Below are positions 25,401 through 34,167 of a stretch of 64,000 bases of DNA, in pieces. How positions within the stretch are numbered: position 1 is the stretch's first letter; each line of letters opens with the position of its first letter. Origin of the DNA: Nyssa sinensis (Eukaryota > Streptophyta > Magnoliopsida > Cornales > Nyssaceae); the NCBI GenBank assembly GCA_008638375.1, contig CM018046.1, forward strand, positions 45,543,206 to 45,607,205. Reading direction: 5' to 3'. The notes beneath the pieces were generated by a model. That model ran no database searches. It saw only the letters and a list, made by a program, of their open reading frames with translations, and was not told where the DNA came from. Both the position numbers and the translations under genes were made by a program.

Positions 25401-27491
25401 AGAAAAAAAATATTGTAAAGGGAAAAGGAAACTCCCTGAGGTACAATGAGGTTAACTAAAGCCTACGCAATCTGATGCCAACAAGGGAAAAAAAAAATTG
25501 AATTCTAAATTAAATTAAAATCAAAATTTTTTTATTTGACTTTAGAAGTATTCTTTTTTAATGGTTTAATGAGGTTTTGTATTTGAATGAAACTTAAATG
25601 GTACAACTGTACGAGGTTGCTTAAGACAGCTAAGCTCTCAGAAGTCAAGGGTCTAATGCTTTAAATTGGTATAAGAAATTACGAAACCACTTTGTCTTTA
25701 GTAAGCCTCTTTTGAGAAATTCTAATATAAAAAAAGGACCATGTGTAAAGAGTTAAAGGGAGAGATTGCATTAGCTATACACAAAAGAGTTTTAGAGTAA
25801 GGAGTTGTTGTTTTTAGACTGCCTTAACCTTGGTATTTAGTGAGCCACCAAAACAGAAGCTTATTCACCTTTTCCATAGTATAGTGATGAAGAAACAAGA
25901 TCAGTTGATTGAAATCATTTGGAGTAAGCTGAGTCTAGCAAGGAGTTATCATCTCTTACTTTGAGGATCTCATTGAAAACAAGAATAGAACATAATACAA
26001 CATAGCAAAGAACAATATATAAAGTTTGTGTGAATGGTAGAATTTCAGTCTAAGAAACTCACACAAAGTGTCATGTTCTGTTTGTAGTTCCCTAAAAATA
26101 CTACTACTCTTGAGTATAACTAGGGATATCTCTTGTGATGGATGATTTCTCTGGCTCTCCATTTTCATGGGGAGGCATATCAATGCCCAAGCAGTTGCCT
26201 ACCGGAGAAATAAAACAGCAGTCTTGAAAATTAAAATGACTCAAAACCCATATTTTCATTTTTTTTATTCTGAAAAAATAAAAAATGAAAAACAAACGTA
26301 TGAAAATAGACTCTTAATGCCTACAAAATCTTATTTTTTAATTATGAAATTACTATACAAGAAAAAATATCACAAAACTTTATTTCACCTTTTTTTTTAA
26401 TCTGATCAAGTGGAAAATATATTAGGAAACATTAATGGAAAAAAATACAAATAACATCCTTTTATCAAATGAAGACTATGCAACCATTAAATTACACATA
26501 ATGAAATGAACCATCTATTTATCCTTAATCATTCTGTTAGTGGAAATTCTGTTAGCAGAGAGTATCTTCCTATCATCCTTATAATGTCAAATGAATTAGT
26601 GCTTCTATTATAATGTTTAGAAGGAAGCAAAACTAATGATGTCTGCATCCGATGATAGGACCATACTACATCATTGTGCAAAAGTCAGTCTAATGAACAG
26701 AATTACAAACCAACCTCACAATTGTGCTCAAAAATGATCTTCGAGAAGTCCGTAGACATAACCAGAAGCCGCCCATCATGGGTAAAAGACGCCAACAACT
26801 TCCCATTGCGTGACACCACCATCTTCTGCAGCGGACCCATCCCAACACCCACCTCCTGAATTCCATCTTCCTCAACCAACAATACATGATCTCCTACCCC
26901 AAGCAGCACCTCAACATTGCCAGACATAGTGTACTGTGGATCGATCACCGCAGCGCAAAGTGGGAGCTCCTCGAGATTCGTATCCGCAAGCTTACATGGC
27001 TTTGGGTTCTTAAAATCCGGAATACAGAACACTTGGTTGGCTTCATTGATACACACCATCCCATTGCCCCAAAAGACACACTCCACCACACTATGCTCGA
27101 AACACTCTTTACCCATCGAAATGTTTGGCTCAACAAGCTCAGCATGTACATTGTAACGATAAACCGTGCCATCCTGGGTGACGCAGACTAGGTTTTGGTC
27201 GTCGATCCACGCCATACCGATCAACCGACCACCGGGGTTCTTCCACACGGTTTCAGAGATCTGAACCCCCGCAGAGTTGAAGATTCGGAGTTTCCGGAGG
27301 GCGGATTCGGCGTAGAGTTGAACTATCTTGGAATCGTCGCGGATGACAGCAATTGGTCCACCGAAGGAGGCACAAGCCACCTTGTTGCGGCTGAGATCGA
27401 CGTTCTTCCATTGCAGTGAATATATTTCGGGCTTACGGTAGTACCGGTTGTAGAGGAGCTGCCACTCCGCGGCGACTGATACGGCCGCCAT
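5293..27491 (-). CDS. VPS16: Vacuolar protein sorting-associated protein 16 (VPS16 / VACUOLELESS1), complete
   Basis: Fifteen coding exons on the minus strand join in frame: 27491-26715, 20360-20070, 18452-18313, 17366-17261, 17165-17073, 16072-15983, 15883-15770, 15448-15341, 15214-15141, 14975-14921, 8324-8143, 7390-7261, 7074-6972, 5944-5847 and 5457-5293 (TAG). The 2,526-nt CDS encodes 841 residues, close to the usual plant length (about 850). Exon 1 holds most of the N-terminal beta-propeller (Vps16_N, from about residue 5), starting [20 protein letters not shown]. Later exons encode the alpha-solenoid Vps16_C region with strongly conserved blocks such as [20 protein letters not shown] and [23 protein letters not shown]16 is a core subunit of the HOPS and CORVET tethering complexes and acts at late endosomes and the tonoplast; Arabidopsis VCL1 is needed for vacuole formation. 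All splice sites are GT-AG. Introns of 6.6 kb and 6.4 kb make the locus 22.2 kb. The frame shows no disruption. Confidence 0.95.
5945..6971 (-). other. VPS16 intron 13
   Basis: This AT-rich intron separates coding exons 13 and 14. I see no coding segment, recognisable repeat boundary or structured RNA in it. Confidence 0.6.
8690..8830 (+). mobile_element. possible tRNA-derived SINE fragment
   Basis: Within VPS16 intron 10 a stretch has an A-box-like motif (TTAGATGAGTTGG) about 45 bp before a B-box-like motif (AGATTCAACTCCC), the arrangement of a tRNA-related SINE head. I could not define a poly(A)-type tail or target-site duplication, so this is tentative. Confidence 0.35.
8822..8957. repeat. 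68-bp tandem duplication
   Basis: Two adjacent copies, 8822-8889 and 8890-8957, both start TTATAAGCAAAAACAC and end TATTTGGCATTG, and differ at only a few positions. They lie in VPS16 intron 10 just after the SINE-like stretch. Confidence 0.85.
9381..12964. mobile_element. composite nested repeat with AGGAATAATTAC ends
   Basis: The left end reads AGGAATAATTACACCAGCAC with CCCCTCAACTATGACTC after it. The reverse complement of the right end near 12957 reads AGGAATAATTACCACCCCCC then TAGTATGACTC. A second inverted match to the left end (ATAGTTGAGGGGGTGTTGGT) lies at about 12733, so two related right ends appear adjacent or nested. The 3.5-kb interior holds a hAT-type MITE (9674-10531) and another unit between about 10700 and 12370 with repeated TTTTACACTTT motifs. 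No transposase-like frame is seen. This structure makes up most of VPS16 intron 10. Confidence 0.5.
9674..10531. mobile_element. hAT-type MITE with a perfect 8-bp target-site duplication
   Basis: The element starts CAGTGTAGTTATTATTAGAGGC and the reverse complement of its end reads CAGTGTTGTTAAAGGC, giving an imperfect terminal inverted repeat. The 8-mer ATTCAACT stands immediately before it (9666-9673) and immediately after it (10532-10539). The 858-bp interior has no long frame and carries GCCTCGCC/AGGCGAT-type subterminal motifs at the right end. The 8-bp duplication points to the hAT superfamily. It is nested in the larger repeat of VPS16 intron 10. Confidence 0.75.
13200..13920. other. 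unclassified repeat-like intronic stretch
   Basis: This part of VPS16 intron 10 has a TATATGTGTGAATGTG microsatellite (about 13340-13410) and GGTGGTTGATGGT-like G-rich runs (13560-13720). Its flanks suggest another old insertion, but I could not match terminal repeats. No protein homology is seen. Confidence 0.3.
14056..14798. mobile_element. hAT-like non-autonomous element, GACAC-rich family, copy 2
   Basis: The left end reads CTAAGTAGCACTGACACAGG and the reverse complement of the right end reads CTAAAGAAGCATGGATAC, the same terminal pattern as the copies at 2716 and 61108. Subterminal GACACGAATATGATACGG and GTGTCACAAACAC motifs support the family link. I could not find a matching target-site duplication, so the borders are approximate. 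It lies at the VPS16 exon-10 side of intron 10. Confidence 0.5.
15700..15735. repeat. (AG)n microsatellite
   Basis: A nearly perfect AG dinucleotide run in VPS16 intron 7, about 35 bp from the donor site of exon 7. Confidence 0.9.
16548..16778 (-). other. coding-like GC-richer fragment in VPS16 intron 5
   Basis: This 76-codon open stretch on the minus strand is richer in G+C than the surrounding intron and has a balanced amino-acid composition. It is not part of VPS16, whose exons 5 and 6 join without it. I do not recognise the product; it may be a captured gene or retroelement fragment. Confidence 0.25.
16945..16984. repeat. oligo-T/oligo-G tract T17-G23
   Basis: A run of 17 T followed directly by 23 G in VPS16 intron 5. 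It is one of at least four similar T-then-G homopolymer junctions in the window. Confidence 0.9.
17636..17759 (+). mobile_element. tRNA-derived SINE with a perfect 17-bp target-site duplication
   Basis: The element has an A-box-like motif (TAGCTTGGTTGG) and a B box (GGGTTCAAGTCC) at tRNA spacing, then a short body ending TTACCTATCAAAAAAATAAA. The 17-mer AGTAAGCAACAAGAACA occurs immediately before it (17619-17635) and immediately after it (17760-17776), a clean target-site duplication of the length expected for LINE-mediated insertion. It lies antisense in VPS16 intron 3. Truncated antisense relatives occur at about 43686 and 58371. Confidence 0.85.
17974..18004. repeat. oligo-T/oligo-G tract T13-G18
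   Basis: A run of 13 T followed directly by 18 G in VPS16 intron 3, in the same orientation as the other T-G tracts. Confidence 0.9.
18909..19781. mobile_element. Tourist/Harbinger-like MITE with TAA duplication
   Basis: The left end reads GGGTACGTTTGGTACGTTGG and the reverse complement of the right end reads TGCTACGTTTGGTATGCTGG, an inverted repeat of about 25 bp that continues imperfectly inward through GGAATGG-type motifs. TAA flanks both sides (18906-18908 and 19782-19784). The GGGTNCGTTTGG terminus and 3-bp TAA duplication fit PIF/Harbinger-derived MITEs. The core (about 19190-19560) is a long TA/TG/CA microsatellite, so the short frames there are repeat translations. It lies in VPS16 intron 2. 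Confidence 0.7.
20361..26714 (-). other. VPS16 intron 1 (6.4 kb)
   Basis: This intron interrupts VPS16 between HNCE and SALPPEQ. Besides the MITE at 23119-23851 it holds a coding-like decayed stretch around 24800-25300, an AG-rich stretch at about 24230-24470 that may be another MITE, and a (TG)n run near 25098-25121. The part from 20560 to 22450 looks like old dispersed repeat DNA, but I could not define borders. Confidence 0.6.
23119..23851. mobile_element. hAT-like MITE rich in GTATCGTA motifs
   Basis: The ends are CAAGGTTGTCGAAACGTGTA and, on the reverse complement, CATAGTTGTTAATATCGTAC. Subterminal GTATCGTATCGTA and TACGATACGAT motifs are arranged in opposite directions. The flanking 8-mers CTTCTGAG and CCCCTGAG match at six of eight bases, suggesting an aged 8-bp duplication. 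The middle is AT-rich and non-coding. Confidence 0.55.
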
Positions 27492-30093
27492 TGTGGATTA
27501 GGAATTTTGGAAAACCCTAGAATTATGACTGTTCTACAGATCAAGTCTTGGATTTGAAACTATATTTTCAGGAAATTGGGGAGATATAGACATAGATATA
27601 AAAGGCAGAGTTGTTGCAGACGGCTGATTTGTAATCGGTGATACGTTGTCGGACTGCACAGGCGTTCACAGAGAAGAACGATTGATTAAAAAAATTAATT
27701 AAAATAAATTAAAAAGCAGGAAATGATACGCATAACTTCTGGGTCTACCACGTGTTTTTCTACTCGAATTATTCACTTTAACTTTTTAAAAGTTAGGGTA
27801 TATTGAATTCTTCGAAATTTTTTGTTAATTATAATAATTTTTTATTAATTTTTTAAAATTATATTAATATTTTTATTTTACTTAATAATATATAAATATT
27901 TTCGTCAATTTAATTTAAAATTAGGACCAGTCTCTTACACTCTTGAAGTAATAATAATTTAAATAAATAAATATTTTTGAAATACAAACACAACATAGAA
28001 ACTATACATAAAGATGAAAAAATATAAGCACTAAAACTTTGAGGAACCTTATGAAAACATAAAAAAGTGAAATTTAAAGAGAAAAGTCCTATTTTTTTTT
28101 TTTTTAAAAAAAAGCAAAATAATAACAGAAAATGGTAAATTTTTCAAATCTTTGGGGGCCACGGTGACCTTTTCCTTCTGTCAACCATTATATATATATA
28201 TATTGAAAGGGGAGGAAGAAAGATGGTTGGATTGGAGAGAATAAAAAAAACCATTCATCAAACAAGACTTATAGGAATAGTAACAGATTTATTGCCTAAT
28301 CCTATTGGCTGCATGAAAAGTTCAATCATTTCATTGGTAATCACAATTAATCTAATTTTCCCACAATCAAGGCATAAACTTTTATCAAAATGGAGGTTGT
28401 TTGAGAGCATCAAATCAGCAAAAGCTAAGACACCCACTCGATTATTCTTCCAACACACTTCGTCAACTAAATATTTCCATTGAGAAGTGATTAGACTTTT
28501 TTTTTTTTTTATGTAATTAAAAACTCTTCTATCCTATGTACTATCTTTCCAATGAGATGGGGACATTCTTATCATCTATAAACCTTTCTTTTTCAACAAA
28601 TAGTTGATCTCATTGAGTTAAAAGTACTTTATTTTGTTTTTCCCCTTTGAAGCTCATGATTTCAGGGAGGACGTGGTGTTGGGATCACATGTGAAGTTTC
28701 AACAACTTGAGAGAATGGTATGATTGGATCATGTGTTAAGAGTCTAAAAACTAAATGACTTGACCACCCATCTCACATATTGTTAGTTAAAATTAAGTTA
28801 TCAGCCGTACAATTAAGCTCATGAGATTACTGGTAATTAATCTCAATCAGAGTTGTTAACAATTTATCTGAATTAATTTGCTCCAGTGCTGGTGTCATCA
28901 TATCGTTATGAGCTGATCAAGAGGCTTCCCATACCTTTAAAAAAAAAGAGCTTGTTTAGGCATCAAGAATTGTTAGCCAGGTTACATCTCTAACCAAAAG
29001 AATTTTGATGGGTTATGATCAATCCATGGTTTGGTGGACCCCAGTGTGTGTGTATATATATGTCGTATATACATACATACACATATATATATATATATGA
29101 TCCATGTAGGCTCAAAAAAATCATCATGATTTTCAAGAAATCAAGTGCACTATTTGACAAGGGATGGACCATATGTAGCTTTTTTGCAATCACTATTAGA
29201 TTTCCCACAACTAAAAGTTGCATTGTCTTGGTCCCCATGTCTTATACTCCATTCTGAGATGTTCTGTCCTCTACTTATTGTTCTACCCCTTGTGTTTGTT
29301 ACTAATCATAGAAAAATAGACCAAATTTAGTAGTATTATGTGATTCATTACTCTCTCTCTCTCACACACACACACAGAAAAACCATATAATAGTGTATTA
29401 ATGATACCAAAATGATACTACTAATTTTTCTGTGCTGGAGTTATAGATTTAAAAACTGCCTGCCTGCTTGTCAATGACAATTTCAACCATTAGTACACAT
29501 CATTACAGCATGTAGTTTATAACTCAAAGGTTAAGGCAACAGTTTCTTTATTGTATTGCAAATATTAACTTACACATACTATCCACCATTCTAATATCAC
29601 AGTGTTGGTAATGCATGAGAATAACATTCAAGGGTATTATTATATATTGAATATATATACCCAGTAATGGGAAAGTAGAAGATAAGTGTTTACTGCTGTA
29701 ACTCATTGTGATCCACTTTACAGTCTTTTCGAATCCCTCCCTCCCTCCACTACAATCTGACCCTCCCTCTGCTCTGGAATTCCACATTATCTGCCATCAA
29801 AACACAAAGTTTGTCAAACTGACCCCACATGGTTGAAATCAAAAGCCATGCCCATTTCTTGCTTCCTTTTATTACATATACCTAAACCATCAAACTCAAT
29901 GCAATGCCCACAGTTATATCCCACTTTGGTTCTTTGAACAGAAAGAAGATACAGTGCTGATAATTTATTTTCTGGTAGAGAGGGAAAGAGTGTCTCAATG
30001 GGCATGACATGGAGAAAGTCCTGTGATCAAGCCTACCTCCTTTTTAAGGATTCATAGAGAAGACCTTTGAGTTGTGATGCTGCATTGATTTTT

Positions 30094-30176
<83 letters not shown>

Positions 30177-30262
30177 CCAACTCTAAAAAGGCCTCAACAG
30201 CATAAAAACAGTTTTCTTGTTTTTCTGAGATAGGTTGTGCTTGTTTTCTTAAATATTGAAAG
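27492..30262. other. divergent intergenic region between VPS16 and the cytochrome b561 gene
   Basis: The first few hundred bases should hold the VPS16 promoter and 5' UTR; I mark no TATA box there because the AT-rich background makes any choice arbitrary. From about 27690 to 28150 the sequence is extremely AT-rich. TATATATA runs occur at 28190-28202 and 29050-29100. A short open stretch at 28223-28483 (+) resembles nothing I know. The right end holds the (CT)n-bearing leader of the b561 gene. Confidence 0.5.
30099..30172. repeat. (CT)37 microsatellite in the leader of the b561 gene
   Basis: An uninterrupted CT dinucleotide run of about 74 bp ends 90 bp before the b561 start codon. CT-rich leaders are common in plants and can affect expression, but any effect here is inference. 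Confidence 0.9.
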
Positions 30263-32029
30263 ATGCATGCAATGCTGAAGCTAATATCTTTCACCATCAT
30301 CCCTATGAGTCTTGGTATTCATATTCTTCTACCATTTGTGAGCTCATCTCAAGAACATGTCAAAGCAAACAACAGCTCCACCAGTAACAAACACAACATT
30401 CACAAGGTATTTTATTTCCTCTACAGAATTGAAAGAACCCATGAATTAAATTGCTCTAGTTTGATCTTTCTGATGAAATGGTATGTTTATATGTATATCA
30501 GTAACTGATGAAGATATTAGCTAACTTTAGCAAATTAGAACATTTCAGAATGATGTAAAATTCCTTAAAAAAAAAAACTAACTGATTATCTGTTTGTAAT
30601 TATAGTTGAGTCCAAAACTATCATTTGAAATTGCACTACATGGATTTCTCCACTGGGCTTCAATGGGTTTCTTGATGCCAGTTGGTATACTTATTATCAG
30701 AATGTCAAACAGAGAGGAATGTGGCAGAAGGCTCAAAATTATGTTCTACACCCATGCTAGTTTACAGGCAAGTTCTTTCTTTTTATTATTATTTTTTCAA
30801 ATCTCTTATATTTCTGTTTCTTTCAAAGAATATAAATTACCAAAGAGAAAATTTATTAATATTTTTTATTTCACATGACAAACAAGATCTCTACAGTTAG
30901 AGAAGTTATCATCACAGTATTGAAACTTAGTTTATTACATAGAGATAACCCCGCTCCTGACTTTTAATGATGGTGAAAGATAAATAATCAATCTAGGCTA
31001 TCTACGCCATAGTTTCTTGATAAAATATTAACAGCAAGCTATCTTTAGGTTGCCCTCAAGCTGATTGCAGATACTATCATGAATACTTAGAGGGAAAGGA
31101 AAGGCAAAGATAATAACTTCTTTTTGATGAGTAATTTATAGTTTCTAATTTTATTTTTTTGGGAATGGGCACAAAAGTGCATTTTAATTATTGCGTTAGG
31201 TGTTCACACAGTGCTGTAGCATGTGTTTGTTACTAATAAATCATCACAAAGCATCTATTTCTTTTCATGTAATGACTGTGTATTTCTGTTGCACAGATAC
31301 TTTCAGTACTTCTTGCAACAGCAGGAGCAATAATGTCCATCAAAAACTTTGAGAACTCTTTCAACAACAGTCACCAAAGGATAGGGGTAGCCCTTTATGG
31401 TATCATATGGTTGCAAGCCTTGATTGGGTTTTTTCGGCCACAAAGGTATACAATTTGATATACAGGTTAGGCAATTCAGCTATTCAAGTGACTCACTTGA
31501 CTCCAAGCACTGATTGGGTTCCCCTCAAGTTTCCTCTGATTCAGCAATCTTTCTACCCTTCAATTTTTGAAGTTTTTATATTTGTTATCAATTTGAAATT
31601 CTTAGCCACATTCCACTTTAAAAGGGACTGAATTAAAACACAAGTTCCCACTTCTCACATAGAGAGAGGTCTTTACTAGCAGTGCTTTAAGGTATAATTT
31701 CTCTGTTTTTTGTCCTCAGGGGGAGTAAAGGAAGAAGTGTATGGTTTCTTATGCATTGGGTACTGGGGACAGCAGTTTCTCTAGTGGGAATCATCAACAT
31801 ATACACAGGTTTACAAGCCTATCATAAAAAAACATTGACAAGTGTACGGCTTTGGAATATGATTTTCACTGCTGAGTTATCTTTCATTGCCTTCTTCTAC
31901 CTGTTCCAAGATAAATGGGACTACATACAGAAGCAAGGTGTAATTTTGGGCAATGAACCAATACAACCCACTGATCAAGAGATTTCGCCAAGAGACAAGC
32001 AGAAGGAATTGTTGACTGAGCCTTGTTAA
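30263..32029 (+). CDS. Cytochrome b561 domain-containing membrane protein
   Basis: Four exons, 30263-30406, 30606-30767, 31297-31445 and 31720-32029 (TAA), encode 254 residues. The N terminus is a hydrophobic signal-like segment. Hydrophobic helices follow with histidines at residues 60 and 64 ([10 protein letters not shown]), 98 (MFYTHASLQ), 128 (NNSHQRIG) and 164 (FLMHWVLG), the spacing of the haem-binding histidines of the b561/ferric-reductase transmembrane fold. There is no DOMON domain, as in the short plant relatives. Such proteins move electrons across membranes, often from ascorbate; the acceptor here is unknown. The C-terminal tail after WDYIQKQG is hydrophilic. Intron 2 uses a GC donor (CAG|GCAAGT). 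The start chosen is the first ATG, though Met4 (30272) is possible. Confidence 0.9.
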
Positions 32030-32586
32030 GAAAGCAAATGAACTAATGACCTACTTCTGCTAACATGGGATTCTTTTTAACCTTCTTTTCACTTTCTTCC
32101 CTAAAGATGAGAGATTGGTGCTCCAGATTACAGGGAATATGATTGCTGCCAATAAGATCACAGGGAGATGCTCTTGGTTCTTTTTTTTTTTTTAAGTAGG
32201 ATTGGTTGTGAGACCAACCATGGCTGCTTAAAGTTTGTAAATTAAATTCCTAAATGCTGATCCATTTAGGATTTGTGTTGGAGTTAAATGTTGAAGGCTA
32301 TAAAAGTATGGGTTTTTGTCAAATTTAACATATCATAAATCTGCATAAGTTGAGGGGTTAAGGTATTTAAACTTCACAAAAGAAAGGCATATGGTGATGC
32401 ACATCTAGAGCTGAGTTTTAGTATCTACAGTGAAAAAATTGATGAGATAAGCAAGCTTCCACACGGATGTAGTTCTGATGATGAGTTTTTTTTTTCCCTT
32501 CAGAATATGAAAACATTAGTATATTACTTAGTTCTTAGAACCTAGAAGACAATTAGAAAGGAAGGAAATACTTGGAACATTTTAAC

Positions 32587-33440
32587 TGTTGAAGATATTT
32601 TAGAGAATAAAAAAGATATATTCTTCTTTCTAGGAGGTCAAAATTTATAGTCACAGTTTACAAGTAAATAAAGAAACTATCCTAAATGAGTTCATATAAT
32701 CAATCAATTTAATGCATAAATTAAGTTACAGATTAAGCTCAATCTAATGCCTAAATTAAGCTACAAATTTGGTCAATATTTACAATCAATATTTATTACA
32801 CTCCCCCTCAAGCTGGAGAGTATATATCTATAACTCCCATCTTGCTACAAATAGAGTTGATGGTAGTATTTGGTAAAACTTTGGTGAAGATATTGGCAAA
32901 TTGACTACCAGAAGGGACCAAGAGAGTGGTGATTTCCTTAGACTCTAATTGAGATCGAATGAAATGACAATCAATTTCAATTTTGTATTGGTCGGTGATA
33001 GAATGAAAAAAGAATCTTAGTTGTCCTTAGTGTCCAATTTATTAGCCACGATAGGACAAAAAAGTTGTTAGAGCAAAGATTTGGGAAGCGAGAGACACTG
33101 GCTTAGACTGGTTGGACTGAGGGAGCCGAGGGTGACAAGAGGCTCGACCAAGGAAGCCGAGAGGTGCCAAGAGGGTCCGAGGGAGACGAGAGGCACCGAG
33201 AAAGAGAAGCTATGGTTTAGAAAATCCGTTCTGATACCATGTCGAAGATATTTTAGAAAATAAAAAATATATATTCTTCTTTCTAAGAGGTCAATATTTA
33301 TAGTCACAATTTACAAGTAAATAAAGAAACTATCCTAAATTAGTTCCTACGATTAATCAATTTAATGCCTAAATTAAGCCACAGATTAAGCTCAATCTAA
33401 TGCCTAAATTAAGCTACAAATTTGGTCAATATTTACAACA
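32587..33440 (-). mobile_element. miniature Copia LTR retrotransposon (deletion derivative)
   Basis: Two near-identical terminal repeats, 32587-32800 and 33240-33440, start TG and end CA. TTAAC flanks the element on both sides (32582-32586 and 33441-33445). Read on the minus strand, the 5' LTR is followed directly by TGGTATCAG (33231-33239), an initiator-tRNA-Met primer-binding site, and the other LTR is preceded by the polypurine tract GAGGGGGAG (about 32801-32809). The 439-bp interior keeps the end of a Copia RNase H frame (SQFANIFTKVL, then SKMGVIDIYSPA and a stop next to the polypurine tract) but lacks gag, protease, integrase and reverse transcriptase. The left LTR has a 12-bp insertion relative to the right one. 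It can only have moved with proteins from another copy. Confidence 0.9.
32810..33000 (-). pseudogene. Copia Pol C-terminal (RNase H) remnant
   Basis: The minus-strand frame between the LTRs reads through a typical Copia RNase H tail (HFIRSQLESKEI, then SQFANIFTKVL) and ends with a stop beside the polypurine tract. Everything upstream of it in Pol has been deleted. Confidence 0.75.
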
Positions 33441-33688
33441 TTAACCACCTCTTAACCCCCAACAGTTGTAAAATTCAAATTCGTCTTTCAGTTGGTATTT
33501 TTGGCATCCCTTGTTGTGTATCCACATCTGCAAACGCGTGCCTATTTATAGGAATTGAGTTTGTGAGAGCTTTTAAAATGAAAATCTCAACATTGAACTT
33601 ATTCATTGCAGATTCTAATTTAAGCACTAATATAACTGGATGTAATCTTTAAAATATTTTGGCGATTATTGATATATGCAATGCATTT

Positions 33689-34028
33689 AGGCTTCTCCAG
33701 AACAGATGAAGGAATGATTGAAATCCATAAATAATTTAAATTTGGATATCATAGCAACTAACAGGATATTTCTGTCCAAAATAAAAATAAAAATACTGAA
33801 GTAGGCTTAATACAATTTCTCCTAAATCTCTCTATATAATAATTATATAGGAACATTGAGGCTTCTCTAGAACAGATGAAGGAATGATTGAAAGCCATAA
33901 ATAATTTAAATTTGGATATCATAGCAACTAACAGGATATTTCTGTCCAAAAAAAAAATAAAAATACTGAAGTAGGCTTAATACAATTTCTCCTAAATCTC
34001 TCTATATAATAATTATATAGGAACGTTG
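33689..34028. repeat. 170-bp tandem duplication
   Basis: Two adjacent 170-bp copies, 33689-33858 and 33859-34028, start AGGCTTCTC and end AATTATATAGGAAC plus three or four bases. They differ at only a few sites, so the duplication is young relative to other repeats here. Confidence 0.92.
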
Positions 34029-34043
34029 TGTTTTAATTTTAAT

Positions 34044-34167
34044 GAAACTCAGAAGGCAAGAGAAGCAACTTTACAGTTCAGATAACGATGATTTGATTAC
34101 AAGACGAAACTCAGAAGGCAAGAGAAGCAACTTTACAGTTCAGATAACAATGATTTGATTACAAGAC
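34044..34167. repeat. 62-bp tandem duplication
   Basis: Two adjacent 62-bp copies, 34044-34105 and 34106-34167, start GAAACTCAGAAGGCAAGAGA and differ at a single base. They lie only 15 bp after the 170-bp duplication. Confidence 0.93.

Noticed and set aside
26886..27544. Several overlapping frames on both strands
   Set aside because: They are out-of-frame shadows of VPS16 exon 1, which is relatively GC-rich.
30052..30300. A minus-strand frame with a long Arg-Glu repeat
   Set aside because: It is the (CT)37 run read on the opposite strand.
33068..33307. Open frames on both strands in GGGAGCCGAGGG-like sequence
   Set aside because: They lie in the non-coding interior and LTR of the miniature Copia element, next to the primer-binding site.
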